A DNA stretch of 64,000 bases from Aquiflexum balticum DSM 16537 (GCF_900176595.1 NZ_LT838813.1:5412001-5476000), one strand, 5' to 3'. Positions 10,004 through 19,959 are shown, numbered from the stretch's first letter. The notes: a model not told the origin generated them from the sequence alone. A program made the numbers and translations.

Positions 10004-10432
10004 TCCTTCCAGGTCAAATCAATTTCATTCATTTTCCTTGCAACTTAAATTGTCCGAATATTAATCCTATTTTTTAGCTATAGGCATCCTCCCTACCTGG
10101 CATTTTCTGTTTCAAATGGCTATATCCCGTGGTATAAAAGGGTTTGGTTTCGAAACACCTTAAATCCCCTTTCCGAGAAATTAAAAAACTTTATTTTTTA
10201 AAAAAAATATTTTTTTTATTTAAACAAAGACTTAAATTTGAGTGAAAAAAGAAGCATAATTCAAGCAAGCATATAATTGAATATGATTGCTAAAAATTGG
10301 ATCATTTAAAGCAATTGAATTTACTATTCCATCTAACCTCCAAGCTCTTGATCAATAGTAATGAATGTTTGAACCCTGAGAAAAATTCAATACGGTCTAT
10401 ACAATATTTGTACATATAAAAATTAATTCACT
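10004..10432. other. 429-bp A+T-rich gap upstream of the SDR pair
   Basis: No gene was found. It contains long A/T runs around 10195-10220 and an inverted repeat TACAA-TAT-TTGTA at 10400-10412, 20 bp before the first SDR start. This repeat could be an operator for the SDR operon, but there is no second copy to support that. Confidence 0.4.
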
Positions 10433-11209
10433 ATGGAAATCAATCAATTATTCAGCCTCAAAGGTAAGGTGGCCATTGTTACCGGCGGAGGCAATGGAAT
10501 AGGAAAAGCCTGTGCGATCATGCTTTCAAAAGCAGGCGCTTCAGTAGCTGTAAGTGACCTCAAAATTACCGATGCCCAAACCGCCGCGGACGAAATTAAA
10601 GCCATGGGCGGGAAGGCCATTGCCGTGGAATGCAATGTGACTGAAGATGCACACTTGGTCACTTTGGTAGAAAGAACCAAAACCGAATTGGGCGGTGTCC
10701 ATATTCTGGTCAACAATGCCGGCGGTGGCGGTGGCGGCCGGGAAAGCCCGTACAAAATCTCTGTCGATGATTTTGCATGGAGGTTTAAACTCAATGTGTA
10801 TTCCGCATGGAGACTCTCCCAACTCTGCGCACCGCTTATGAAAGAAGGAGGATATGGCTCCATCATCAACATCACCTCTATGGCCAGCATCAACATTAGC
10901 CCCAATATGAGCGCTTATGCTTCTTCCAAAGCAGCCATGAACCACATGACCGCCAACCTCGCCATGGATTATGGAGTAGATGGCATCCGTGTCAATGCCG
11001 TCGGCCCGGGAGCTACCAAAACAGCCGCATTGGCTTCAGTGCTAACTCCGGAAATAGAGTCCAAAATGCTGGCACATACTCCGATCAAGCGTCTGGGTGA
11101 AGTGGAGGATATAGCCGGAGCAGTACTTTATTTCGCAGCCCCGGTTTCAGAGTGGATCAGCGGTCAGGTCATTTTTGCAAACGGAGGGGGGGTTCAAACT
11201 TTAGATTAA
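10433..11209 (+). CDS. Short-chain dehydrogenase/reductase (classical SDR)
   Basis: This 258-residue classical SDR has a Rossmann NAD(P) motif TGGGNGIGKA near residue 18, 'NNAGG' near 92, catalytic Ser in 'INITSMAS' near 147 and Tyr/Lys in 'YASSK' near 160. The C-terminal 'GQVIFANGGGVQTLD' is typical. It resembles 7-alpha-hydroxysteroid or glucose-type dehydrogenases, but the substrate cannot be assigned. A second SDR follows after 27 bp, and both end at a shared terminator, so the two form an operon. Confidence 0.9.
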   Translation: MEINQLFSLKGKVAIVTGGGNGIGKACAIMLSKAGASVAVSDLKITDAQTAADEIKAMGGKAIAVECNVTEDAHLVTLVERTKTELGGVHILVNNAGGGGGGRESPYKISVDDFAWRFKLNVYSAWRLSQLCAPLMKEGGYGSIINITSMASINISPNMSAYASSKAAMNHMTANLAMDYGVDGIRVNAVGPGATKTAALASVLTPEIESKMLAHTPIKRLGEVEDIAGAVLYFAAPVSEWISGQVIFANGGGVQTLD

Positions 11210-11236
11210 TTCAAAACCTTATAAAAATAAACCAAT

Positions 11237-12034
11237 ATGACAGCCATAGAAAAACTGTTTTCCTTTGAAGGAAAAGTAATCATCATCACAGGCGCTGCAG
11301 GAGCAATCGGTAGTGCTGCAGGCCATCTTTTTGCTTCCCTTGGAGCAAATGTTGTCATCTCAGACCTCAATGGAGAAGGTGCAATAAAGGTAGCTGCGGA
11401 AATCGAAAAAGAATCAGGCAAAAAGACCTTGGGCATCAAAACAGACGCTACCGACGAGGCAGACCTTGAAAATCTGGTAAAAACGACCATTGACAAATTC
11501 GGGAAAATATCAGGATTGATCAACAATGTAGGTTGGGGAGCCAATACGCCTATTTGGGAATCGAATGCTGAAAAAATGGTAAAATCCTATTTACTCAATA
11601 CAGTAGGTTCTTATAATCTGACCAAACTCTGCATGCCTTATCTGGAAAAGGAACCCAATGCCTCTGTCGTATTTTCAGGATCAATGGTGGGGGTCTCCCC
11701 TTCTCCTGAATTTATTGAATACAGCACAGCAAAGGCCGGATTGATGAATATGGTCCGCAGTATGGCGGTGGTTTCCGGCCCCAGCGTAAGATTCAATACT
11801 GTCCTGATCGGATCAGTTGACAATGGCGACAGCACTTTGGCAGCAGGATACACGCCTGAAATGCTCAAAGCCCTTTCGGATATGTTTGTGATGAAACGAA
11901 GAGGAGCTCCCATAGAGATTGCTTATGGGATGATGTTTTTGATGAGTGATGCCGCCCAATGGATAACCGGAATTGACCTAAGAATTGATGGTGGAGGAAC
12001 ATACAAAAGTAAAATGCCTACTAAAAAAGATTAA
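11237..12034 (+). CDS. Short-chain dehydrogenase/reductase, second of pair
   Basis: A 265-residue SDR with TGAAGAIGSA (near residue 18), 'NNVGWG' (near 95), 'SGSMVG' and catalytic 'YSTAK' (near 163). It differs enough from its neighbour (NVG for NAG) to have another substrate. Together they may carry out two steps of one pathway or form a heteromer; this is inference from adjacency. A strong hairpin with a T-run lies 10 bp beyond the stop. Confidence 0.9.
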   Translation: MTAIEKLFSFEGKVIIITGAAGAIGSAAGHLFASLGANVVISDLNGEGAIKVAAEIEKESGKKTLGIKTDATDEADLENLVKTTIDKFGKISGLINNVGWGANTPIWESNAEKMVKSYLLNTVGSYNLTKLCMPYLEKEPNASVVFSGSMVGVSPSPEFIEYSTAKAGLMNMVRSMAVVSGPSVRFNTVLIGSVDNGDSTLAAGYTPEMLKALSDMFVMKRRGAPIEIAYGMMFLMSDAAQWITGIDLRIDGGGTYKSKMPTKKD

Positions 12035-12044
12035 TAAACTTAGA

Positions 12045-12080
12045 AAAGGTACGGCTGGAAATGACCATCCGTACCTTTTT
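12045..12080 (+). terminator. Rho-independent terminator of the SDR operon
   Basis: The stem AAAGGTACGG / CCGTACCTTT (12045-12054 / 12069-12078) is a perfect 10-bp pairing followed directly by a T-run. An additional TGG/CCA pairing can form inside the loop. It lies between the second SDR stop and the next ATG at 12092. Confidence 0.9.
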
Positions 12081-12091
12081 TCTTATTCGAT

Positions 12092-13822
12092 ATGAAAAGC
12101 CTATTCAATGCTTCTCTCCTCTTTTTATTTATTTCGTTAATGGCATGCCCTGTATTTGGCCAGATTGACCAAATATTTGGAATTGAAGTAGTGCCCAACA
12201 CTGTGGAAGGAAGTCCAATCCGTTCTGTGGTGATTCTTTTGGAAAAAGACGGCAAAGAATACCTGGCAGATTCTCTTGAAATAAAAGCTTTCTATGATGC
12301 ATTCAATATTAAACCAGGAAGTATTTTCCGTCAGTTTTCAGTCGATCTGGCAATTTCTGTTTTTTTGAAACAAGAAGAAATCAAATCAGCAAGCTATAAA
12401 GTATATACGCCCGAGATTTCAGGTCCTGTAGTATTGGTAATCAGATCATCCTTTTGGACCGAAGAAGAAGATAAGAAAATAGTTGCCAAAAAATCTTTGC
12501 CCTTTCCAAGTCTTATTGAAACTGAGAAGAGTAAATTGACTTTGATTCTCAATGGGGCGATTGGTTTATACCATGACCAAAATGCGTTTTTCTCCAAGGG
12601 GGCAGAATTTACCCAAGGCAATCCAGTAGCAAACAACCCTGCAGGTATTGGTCCGAGGTTCTGGGGTGAGTCATTTTTGGAACCGGGAATTGCTGGAATT
12701 ACAAAATTAGGTAAAACCAAAATATTCCCCTATGGGGCTGTGACTTTTTTGGTTTCCGGAAGAAATTCCAGTGACATATACTCAGAAGGTACTGCATTGA
12801 AAGGAACTATTGAAAGACTTTATGGAGGAATCCTCCTACCTCAATTAGGTAAAAAACAACAACTCCATATTGATTTATCTGCCGGTGGACAATTTTTTCA
12901 GTTGAATGATGGCTTTTTATTTTCAAGGTTTTCCGGATCTGCCAATGCAGGAGAAAGAGGAAGTGTGTTTTTAAATTCGAGGACAGCTTACCAAATGACT
13001 GCTTGGGCAAAAGTCCATTGGAAAAAATTCAATTTCTCTGCCTTTTATCTTGAGCCTCAAGAATTGTTTAAAGATAGACAGAGCGATACCAGATACTTGG
13101 GCGGAGGAATATCTTACAACGACAACAGAAGGCTGGACCTAGGCCTTCATTACATCACCATCCATTCTTCAAAGTCTACCTATGCCACCCCTAATGACAG
13201 AATTCCTTTAGAGGGATTACAGACCATCAATCCAAAAGTCTGGGTCAACAATATTGCAGGAAAAGGATTTTTCATCAAATCTGAATATGCTTTCCAAAGA
13301 AACAGCAATGCCGATATGGTAGCCAATGCCTGGTATTTAGGAGGAGGTCTTGTAAAGCAAACTTGGAAGAAAAGCCCTTCTCTGTACTATCGCTTTGCAT
13401 TTATGCAAGGAGACGATCCAACCACAACAAGATTTGAGCGGTTTGATATCCTTCAGGGTGGCGGCTTGGGTAACTGGATCCAAGGGATCAATTTCAAAAA
13501 AATTATAGGAGATGGTAACTTATTGACCCATAGGATAGAAGTAAAAGCATATTTGGCCAAAAACATGGAACTGAGTTTCGACTATTTTTTCCTAAGTGCA
13601 GATTCCAAAAGCAATTTAGGATCACTTGCCCCAATTTCCACACTTCAGGATAAAAATTTTGGCCAGGAATTTACGACGACTTACCGCTATTTCTTCAAAA
13701 GAAACTTTCTGTTTCTTGGATTATTTTCTTGGGCAAAACCCGGGAAAGCCATCTCATCCAGCTTCGAATCCAATGTATATGATTGGTTAACATTCCAAGC
13801 CTCTACCTTTATGTTTTTCTAA
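12092..13822 (+). CDS. Outer-membrane beta-barrel protein, function unknown
   Basis: A 576-residue exported protein with a signal peptide (1-24, '...CPVFGQ'). It has a soluble N-terminal domain (about 25-150) and a long region of alternating aromatic/hydrophobic strands ending '...ASTFMFF' with C-terminal Phe, the signature of an outer-membrane barrel. The strand pattern is reminiscent of alginate-export-type porins, but I cannot name a substrate. It starts just after the terminator and is followed closely (18 bp) by a small membrane protein, so a four-gene unit to 16073 is likely. Confidence 0.8.
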   Translation: MKSLFNASLLFLFISLMACPVFGQIDQIFGIEVVPNTVEGSPIRSVVILLEKDGKEYLADSLEIKAFYDAFNIKPGSIFRQFSVDLAISVFLKQEEIKSASYKVYTPEISGPVVLVIRSSFWTEEEDKKIVAKKSLPFPSLIETEKSKLTLILNGAIGLYHDQNAFFSKGAEFTQGNPVANNPAGIGPRFWGESFLEPGIAGITKLGKTKIFPYGAVTFLVSGRNSSDIYSEGTALKGTIERLYGGILLPQLGKKQQLHIDLSAGGQFFQLNDGFLFSRFSGSANAGERGSVFLNSRTAYQMTAWAKVHWKKFNFSAFYLEPQELFKDRQSDTRYLGGGISYNDNRRLDLGLHYITIHSSKSTYATPNDRIPLEGLQTINPKVWVNNIAGKGFFIKSEYAFQRNSNADMVANAWYLGGGLVKQTWKKSPSLYYRFAFMQGDDPTTTRFERFDILQGGGLGNWIQGINFKKIIGDGNLLTHRIEVKAYLAKNMELSFDYFFLSADSKSNLGSLAPISTLQDKNFGQEFTTTYRYFFKRNFLFLGLFSWAKPGKAISSSFESNVYDWLTFQASTFMFF

Positions 13823-13840
13823 AATCAAAATTCACAGAGT

Positions 13841-14296
13841 ATGACAACAACATCACCTTCACCTTCAGAATTGAAAAAATCAGCATTGATTGGAGGAGTA
13901 ATCAATGCTGTAATCAATGGAATCATCAATTGGTTCTCAGTCAAAGATTTGGATAAAGTATTGGTAACTGACAACATGATCTCATCCACAGAACACACCC
14001 TTCTATCTGGGGCAGTCCCCTTGGCTGTTTCTCTTGCATTTATACTTAGCGGAGTGGCCTATTTAACAACAAAACTTCCCAATAAACCCTCTTATTTTCC
14101 AAAAATATTCTGGCTTTCCATGAAACATACATTCATGGCCTTTGGTATAACAGTCACTTTTGGGGTAATGTGGCAAAGATGGATGGGTTCTATTGAAATA
14201 TCTCCCATAATGGCAACAATCTACACAGGAATAATTGCAGGTATTGTAGCAGGAGTCGTTAATTATTTAACTGTCAAAGAAATCATTAAAAAATGA
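13841..14296 (+). CDS. Small four-helix inner-membrane protein, function unknown
   Basis: A 151-residue protein with about four hydrophobic segments (near residues 18-36, 55-75, 85-108 and 123-145) and a charged C-terminus 'KEIIKK'. I do not recognise a family. Its stop overlaps the start of the next gene by 4 bp (ATGA), indicating translational coupling with the outer-membrane protein downstream. Confidence 0.75.
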   Translation: MTTTSPSPSELKKSALIGGVINAVINGIINWFSVKDLDKVLVTDNMISSTEHTLLSGAVPLAVSLAFILSGVAYLTTKLPNKPSYFPKIFWLSMKHTFMAFGITVTFGVMWQRWMGSIEISPIMATIYTGIIAGIVAGVVNYLTVKEIIKK

Positions 14297-15009
14297 GAAC
14301 TTGCTTTGGTTTCCTTTTAATTGCAGTAATGACATATTTTGGTAATAATGGGGCTTTTGGTCAATCCAATAGTGATCAGCCATCAGGAATTCCCATTACC
14401 AAAGGAACTTGGTTTAGCAGTTTAAGCTTGTCTGCTTCCCAGAAAAATGCAGAAAATGAGCGGCAACTGTTTGCCACTTACCTCACTGAGGAAAGAAGGT
14501 CTTTTTCGATCAGGCTCGACCCTGGATATGTCATCAAAGACAATTTGGGTATTGGACTTGGATTACTCTATGGTAGTACAGAAGATTTCAGCACCCAACA
14601 GGCAAGCGATGGTGTCATTTCAGATGTCAAACTTGCTGAAAGACGGATGGCATTCAGGCCATATATTAAAAATTTCATCCCTTTGGGACCAAGTAACAGG
14701 TTCTATATCATCGTCCCCACCGAAATCCAAATCGGATACGGAAGCCAACTCAAAGAAACCACTACCAACCAAATCCTAACCAGAACCTATTCTAACACGA
14801 TCTATTATGGATTGGAAATGAGACCGGGTATTTTGGTATTTGTCCACAGGAACTTCGGCTTTGAAGTCAATGTGGGCGCATTTGGACTAAGCAACTCAGT
14901 GTCTCGGGGTACTGCGACCAATTTACCTGACTCTAAGGTGGTCAACAATGACCTTAATTTAAAAATTAATCTATTTGAACTAGCGCTTGGATTTTCCATT
15001 TACATATGA
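14293..15009 (+). CDS. Small outer-membrane beta-barrel protein
   Basis: A 238-residue exported barrel. It has a signal peptide (1-24, '...NNGAFGQ'), amphipathic strands such as 'FSIRLDPGYVIKDNLGIGLGLLYG', and a C-terminal '...ELALGFSIYI'. This size and pattern match eight-stranded OmpW/OmpA-like barrels common in Bacteroidota. It overlaps its neighbours by 4 bp on both sides, so the three genes are tightly coupled. Confidence 0.8.
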   Translation: MRTCFGFLLIAVMTYFGNNGAFGQSNSDQPSGIPITKGTWFSSLSLSASQKNAENERQLFATYLTEERRSFSIRLDPGYVIKDNLGIGLGLLYGSTEDFSTQQASDGVISDVKLAERRMAFRPYIKNFIPLGPSNRFYIIVPTEIQIGYGSQLKETTTNQILTRTYSNTIYYGLEMRPGILVFVHRNFGFEVNVGAFGLSNSVSRGTATNLPDSKVVNNDLNLKINLFELALGFSIYI

Positions 15010-16073
15010 AAAAGTTTGAATCTTTCTACGGACTATTCATCGCCATTTCGGTGATATTAGCATGCCATGCCTGTTTGGACGAGCATCATTTTGGTAAGTC
15101 ATCCCTCAACCAAATCTTATACTTCTCTGTGCCGGGACAAGTTGGAAACACACAGATCGTTTCTGACAGTCTTTTGATTAGGGTGACAGTTGGTTCCCAA
15201 GTCAATACATCCAATTTATTTGCGGACTCAATCAAGGTGAGTTCCTATGCCATAGTTTTTCCCGGAAAAGGTGATTTGGTCGACTTTACAAAGCCTACAT
15301 TTTACGAAGTGAGAGCAGAGAATGGAAGTGTGTCGAAGTACCGGGTATTTGTGACCAAAGAGACTGCCACTCCCCAACTTGAAAACTCCGGATTTGAGGA
15401 TTGGCATACCCCTGCAGGGAAAAATTATCAGGAACCGGGCAAAGATGAAAATACCATTTGGGCATCGGGCAATGCAGGCGTGGTCACTTTGGGTCAGGCC
15501 AATGTCGAGAAAACCGAAATCGGGCCGGGTGACTTTGGGGCCAAGTTGATCACCAGGGATTTAGGGCCGCTTGCCCAATTAGTCAAACAAGGAATCGCTG
15601 CAGGATCCATGTTCACAGGAAAATTCCAATTGAACCTTTCAAATCCATTGAGTTCAGCCAAGTTTGGAGTCCCATTCGCAGCAAGGCCGAAAAGCTTCAG
15701 TATCACCTATACTTATGTTCCGGGTTTGGTTTATAAAAATGGCCAAGGACAGGTTTTGGACAAAAAGGACCAAGCGGATATCTATCTTTTGTTGGAAAAC
15801 AGAAGTGGGGAAACCATCAAAAGGATCGGAACGGCTTGGTTCAGATCCGGAGACAAAGTGGAGAGTCCCAAAGAAATCACCATTCCCATCATCTACGGCA
15901 ATTTACCTCAAGGCTCTCCAGAATATTGGTTTCCCACCAATGGCACGATTGGCAATGCCACAGATGAAATCACGCACATCAGCTTTGTCCTGGCATCAAG
16001 TGCAGGAGGTGCAAACTTTGAAGGAGGGGTTAACAGCACTTTGATTGTCAATAACCACAGATTGAATTATTAA
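15006..16073 (+). CDS. PCMD-domain lipoprotein
   Basis: A 355-residue product. The N-terminus ('...VILACHACLDEHHFG') contains a lipobox-like Cys. It has a short Ig-like region (about 35-120), then the PCMD domain (putative carbohydrate metabolism domain, about 125-355) starting 'LENSGFEDWH' and containing 'FSITYTYVPG' and 'ISFVLASSAGGANFEGGVNS'. Such proteins are surface or periplasmic lipoproteins in Bacteroidota with unproven roles in glycan binding. It is the last gene of the tightly overlapping cluster that starts at 12092 or 13841. Confidence 0.85.
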   Translation: MKKFESFYGLFIAISVILACHACLDEHHFGKSSLNQILYFSVPGQVGNTQIVSDSLLIRVTVGSQVNTSNLFADSIKVSSYAIVFPGKGDLVDFTKPTFYEVRAENGSVSKYRVFVTKETATPQLENSGFEDWHTPAGKNYQEPGKDENTIWASGNAGVVTLGQANVEKTEIGPGDFGAKLITRDLGPLAQLVKQGIAAGSMFTGKFQLNLSNPLSSAKFGVPFAARPKSFSITYTYVPGLVYKNGQGQVLDKKDQADIYLLLENRSGETIKRIGTAWFRSGDKVESPKEITIPIIYGNLPQGSPEYWFPTNGTIGNATDEITHISFVLASSAGGANFEGGVNSTLIVNNHRLNY

Positions 16074-16130
16074 GCATTCAAAGTCTGATATCACATACAA
16101 AAAAATAATGAACTGAATTCTGAAAATTTA

Positions 16131-16781
16131 CTAAATCAAGGTAATGAACGACATTTGTGCCCGCCCTTTCTCAGTAAGATATTTTTCAAAAACTCTCAAA
16201 ACTCCCTCCAAATAGATGGGTTTCATCGATTCATAACTTGCGTCAGAATCATACAAAGAATAGGACACAATCCATGTTGTAAAAAGGTTGACATACTGAA
16301 ACCTAAAAACTGCAAACTCTTTGGGTTCAAGAATATTTTCTTTTAACAAACCTATGCTAACCAAAGTACTTGCCAAGAGCTTTAATCTATCTTGACGATT
16401 GAGCCAAGTTTTCAGCAACTGTCCCATCATAACTGTTTGCGACTGATGCATTACTGAAAAAAACAGAATTACTGAACGATGTTTGTATTGAATATCAATC
16501 ACCTTCGAAAAAAAATCTGTCAATTTCTTGAAATCCAATGCTGCATCAAATTGAAATCCAGAAGTCAATTCATTCAATTCATTTTCATATTGTTCGGATA
16601 AGCCTACAAAGAGGTGTTCTTTAGTAGGAAAGTGGTTGGTTATTCCGCCTGAGGTGATTCCGATTTTTTTTGATATGGCACTTAAGGTTAAAAAAATTCC
16701 ATCTTCATTAAACACCCTTCTTGCTTCATTAAGTATGGATTCCCTGGTTTTTTCTCCTTTAGTTAGCTTCTTTTTGGTCAT
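16131..16781 (-). CDS. TetR/AcrR-family transcriptional regulator
   Basis: The most plausible start is the ATG at 16781 ('MTKKKLTKGEKTRESIL', 216 residues); the open frame reaches 16829 but the extra residues do not look like TetR. Residues about 10-60 form the N-terminal HTH ('AISKKIGITSGGITNHFPTKEHLF'). The C-terminal ligand domain is unremarkable. It lies convergent to the PCMD gene. Its target is unknown and may include the downstream-facing TonB cluster or itself. Confidence 0.9.
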   Translation of the reverse strand: MTKKKLTKGEKTRESILNEARRVFNEDGIFLTLSAISKKIGITSGGITNHFPTKEHLFVGLSEQYENELNELTSGFQFDAALDFKKLTDFFSKVIDIQYKHRSVILFFSVMHQSQTVMMGQLLKTWLNRQDRLKLLASTLVSIGLLKENILEPKEFAVFRFQYVNLFTTWIVSYSLYDSDASYESMKPIYLEGVLRVFEKYLTEKGRAQMSFITLI

Positions 16782-16898
16782 TATTGATTTTGCTTTTTTC
16801 AATCTCCCAAAAATACAACATTTGATCAAAATTGACTTTATGATTTTTACGTCCGAAAAGAATTATCAAAAAGAAAATAATTCTTTAGCAAAATTTTC

Positions 16899-16952
16899 GC
16901 TCCTCATGATTTGCGATCACGATAACAGATAACTGGAATTTGTAATTCCAAT
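16899..16952. repeat. Modular palindromic repeat, copy B (partial)
   Basis: A decayed single unit: the head stem CTCATGATT/CGATCACGA is degenerate, and the second stem TGGAATT/AATTCCA is intact. It belongs to the same family as the copies at 8.3, 37.9, 41.5 and 55.8 kb. Confidence 0.75.
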
Positions 16953-16963
16953 AAAACCTGATT

Positions 16964-17006
16964 AAATAAAGAGGCTGTCTCACACGTAAGGACAGCCTCT
17001 TTATTT
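16964..17006 (-). terminator. Perfect 16-bp-stem bidirectional terminator
   Basis: AAATAAAGAGGCTGTC (16964-16979) is exactly complementary to 16991-17006, with an 11-nt loop. A- and U-rich ends on both strands allow termination in both directions. It most likely ends the leftward TonB-receptor transcript and insulates the tetR promoter. Confidence 0.9.
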
Positions 17007-17147
17007 CCCTGGCAGGTATCTGAATCAATTTTCAGATAGCCAATACTCAGAGTCTTCGTTTTTTTAATAACATTCCATCCGGAATTGAACATTACTTTGT
17101 TGAATAACCTCACTGAAGCAACACGCCAAATAGACGAGGTGCTTTTT

Positions 17148-19412
17148 TTAAGGTAACTTCACGCTCAGCATCAAAAAGAAATTCCTTCCAGGAGAATACA
17201 AAGGTTTTCTTTCCGGACCAATAGGCCTGTTTAGATGCTCATAGTAGGCTTGGTCCAGAAGATTTTGAGCTCCGGCTTTGATGGCCAAATTATCGGATAA
17301 TTTGTAAGAAACATCAACATCAATCAAGGAAAATCTTGGGGTGGACAACTCTCCAAAACTATCCGAAACCCTGTCCTGCCCTATGACATGTCTCAATCGA
17401 ATAGCTGAATGAAGTTTGTTGTCTAAATGATTGCCAATCAGCGAATACCTGATATCCATAGGCGCTATCTCCGGCAAAGCTTCAGAGAGGCTTAGGTTTT
17501 GCCCATAGGTATATGCCATTGCCAACTGATGTTGAACTCCATAGCCTAAGTATTGGCTTGCAGAAAATTCAAATCCTGTCTTTAATGCCCTATCCACATT
17601 AACAAACTGTCTTACCCCGGGACTGCTTGGTATTACAGGCGAAAGTTCAGTCTTTTCTGCAGTAATGTAATCATTAAGGTAAGCGGCAAATGCACTGAAT
17701 TCCATCTGTATTCCTTCTTTTTCATATCCCAATACCATGTCGACTTGGTTGTTGGTCTCAGGTTTCAAACTGGTATTACCCAGCATTTCATAAGGATCCA
17801 TCCCTACAGGAAAATAGTTGATAAACCTTTCAGTAAGGCTACCGCTTCTCTGTACCCTTGCCAACCAAATTCCGAAATTAAAGTCTTTGAAAAAATCCCG
17901 TTTCAAACCCATTGACAGACCCGGATTCAATTGGTTCACCTTACTTTCTGCATTGATGTTTTCAAACTCAGGTTCAGTTTCATTTGCCACAGCCTGATTA
18001 AAATCCAATCTTCCCGCAGCAGTTAAAACAAACTCTCCAAGCGGTACATGGTAAGTGACAAAGGTGCCTACTTTTTGAATTTTAGAATCCTGCCATGCAT
18101 TGTCAAAAATTGTTCTACCAACCATTGGTCCCATCAAAAATTCCCTTTCCCTGATGCCTTGTGCAGACTCAGACCTGAAGTCTCCTCCTGCATATATCTT
18201 CCCTTGGCCAAGTTTCCATAAACCTTCGGTCCTTGCACCATAATTTTGGGTATTCGCAGGTGTACGGGAATTCATCATTCTTGGATTTAATTCTCTCAAC
18301 ATATTGTCCATCAAGTGGTCGACACTTGTAAAAAAACCGGAACTAGTCCAAGATTGAAGCTTTCTATTTTGGAATGATTTTGTATGACTGACCGAACCCA
18401 TCCAAGTATCATCTGATCGAAGATCCATTCCCAAGGTGGGAAAATCCACATCTCTGGCAAAATTCCTATTGACCGTAACTTTAAGCAAATCATTTTTACT
18501 TAATCTGAAATCCCCGTAGACTCCAACTGTTCCTCTCGTGAAATTAGCTGGAACAATTTCTCCATTGCCGTCTTTGTAGTCAGTCCCCTTAGACCAGGAT
18601 CCCATTACACCAAGATCATAAGCTTCCCCTGAAAAACCCACCCTAGCTTCATTTCTGATCACATTGCCATTGGTCTCATACATGCTGGACAACCTTCCGT
18701 AAACATTATTATGAGCGGAGAAATTAGGATCTTCCTGCAAAAAATTGATCGTACCACCCAAGCCAATGCCATAGCGCAAGGCATGAGGGCCTTTTAGTAT
18801 TTCAATTTGCTTGATCCGGTTCAAAGCAATTTGGGAAGTTGGGGGATCCATCCTATTGGGACAAGCCGCATTGGCTGATTGAAGTCCATCAATAACTATG
18901 TTCAACTGATCATATTTGAAGCCCCGCATAACCGGGTCAAATGCAAAAGATCCACTTTTTCTGATACCATTGACCACCGGATTGAGATTGAGAATCGCAC
19001 CTGCATCATGGTGCAACCGTTCCTGATCTGAAATCAGGATTTTTTGATCTTTTTCATCTGTCATTTTCAAAGAAATCACAGAAACAGGTTGGAGATTTAC
19101 AAATAAACCGCTTCTCAAATAACTTCCATCTCTTATGGCTTCTTCAATCTCCCGGGGGGTCAGTTTCCATTTACCGTAATTGATGTGACTAAATTGTATT
19201 TCTTGGTTCGCAGAGAACTGAATATGAACTTTCCCATTGTCATCAGTAATTCCAACTTCACTTCCATATTGATAATATAGGCCGATAATAGGCTCTTTGC
19301 TCAATTGGTCCAAGATCTGAAACGAGGAAATTTTCTGTCCATAAACAAATGAACTTAACAACAAACTGCATATAAATAATCCTTTTGATAAGATGGATTT
19401 CAAGGGTTTCAT
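17148..19412 (-). CDS. TonB-dependent outer-membrane receptor
   Basis: A 754-residue receptor. It has a signal peptide (1-25, '...SSFVYGQ'), an N-terminal carboxypeptidase-regulatory-like domain (about 27-110), a plug domain (about 125-230, 'VMRGFKYDQLNIVIDGLQSANAACPNRMDPP') and a 22-strand barrel. The barrel ends '...YSPGRNFFLMLSVKLP'. The cargo is not determined. The plug's 'ANAACPNRMDPPTSQI' motif is seen in receptors of the copper-related class, and the upstream small Cys protein also suggests a metal, which would suit the copper- and heme-rich neighbourhood. This is inference. Confidence 0.92.
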   Translation of the reverse strand: MKPLKSILSKGLFICSLLLSSFVYGQKISSFQILDQLSKEPIIGLYYQYGSEVGITDDNGKVHIQFSANQEIQFSHINYGKWKLTPREIEEAIRDGSYLRSGLFVNLQPVSVISLKMTDEKDQKILISDQERLHHDAGAILNLNPVVNGIRKSGSFAFDPVMRGFKYDQLNIVIDGLQSANAACPNRMDPPTSQIALNRIKQIEILKGPHALRYGIGLGGTINFLQEDPNFSAHNNVYGRLSSMYETNGNVIRNEARVGFSGEAYDLGVMGSWSKGTDYKDGNGEIVPANFTRGTVGVYGDFRLSKNDLLKVTVNRNFARDVDFPTLGMDLRSDDTWMGSVSHTKSFQNRKLQSWTSSGFFTSVDHLMDNMLRELNPRMMNSRTPANTQNYGARTEGLWKLGQGKIYAGGDFRSESAQGIREREFLMGPMVGRTIFDNAWQDSKIQKVGTFVTYHVPLGEFVLTAAGRLDFNQAVANETEPEFENINAESKVNQLNPGLSMGLKRDFFKDFNFGIWLARVQRSGSLTERFINYFPVGMDPYEMLGNTSLKPETNNQVDMVLGYEKEGIQMEFSAFAAYLNDYITAEKTELSPVIPSSPGVRQFVNVDRALKTGFEFSASQYLGYGVQHQLAMAYTYGQNLSLSEALPEIAPMDIRYSLIGNHLDNKLHSAIRLRHVIGQDRVSDSFGELSTPRFSLIDVDVSYKLSDNLAIKAGAQNLLDQAYYEHLNRPIGPERKPLYSPGRNFFLMLSVKLP

Positions 19413-19524
19413 GATTTTAAATGTTTTGATGAAGAAAGAGAGAATGCCTTTGGAAAAGGCATATCCTATCCAATCCTCCTTCTGATGAATGAGTTGAATG
19501 AAAAGCTGTCCTAAATACTATTAA

Positions 19525-19902
19525 TCAACTACACTGTGGGGGATGAAAAAAGTCAAGGCCAAATAACAGATTTAAACCTTCCTGAACAGAAGAACTATTT
19601 TTATCTTTAAAAAAATTAAAATAACGTGAAGGCTCCCAATCCATCAATGAAAGGAGATAAAATGCAGGAGATTCTTCCGGATAGATGACTCCTTTTTCTT
19701 TATCCTGTTTTTCAGCCTCATTTAATTTATTGTCCAATTGACAAAGGCCATTGCATTCGAGTTCGGGTGAGTCCTGATTGATGCAAAACAATTCCGCAAT
19801 AGCTTCTCTATTCAAATAAAAATGCGTCTGGATAATGGTATAATTCATACCATTGGACAATAAAACAAAGACAAGGGCTATATGTGAAAGGCTTCGAAAC
19901 AT
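19525..19902 (-). CDS. Small secreted/anchored Cys-motif protein paired with TonB receptor
   Basis: A 125-residue protein with one N-terminal hydrophobic segment (about 5-25). The conserved motif 'FCINQDSPELECNGLCQL' gives C40, C50 and C54 (C-X9-C-X3-C), followed by a charged Lys/Glu stretch. Proteins with 'CxNkxkPxmxCnGkCxL' motifs recur next to TonB receptors in Bacteroidota and are suspected metal binders. That is family knowledge from memory; the function is unproven. It lies 112 bp upstream of the receptor in the same direction, so co-transcription is likely. Confidence 0.7.
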   Translation of the reverse strand: MFRSLSHIALVFVLLSNGMNYTIIQTHFYLNREAIAELFCINQDSPELECNGLCQLDNKLNEAEKQDKEKGVIYPEESPAFYLLSLMDWEPSRYFNFFKDKNSSSVQEGLNLLFGLDFFHPPQCS

Positions 19903-19959
19903 TTGAAATCAATCTGCAAATTCCATCCTAATATTATTTATGTTGGTGATATGAATCAC

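Noticed and set aside
16904-17113. 69-codon minus-strand ORF after the TonB receptor
   Set aside because: It reads through a repeat copy and a perfect terminator hairpin and resembles no family. A link to an old insertion-sequence end was considered but no transposase motif is visible.
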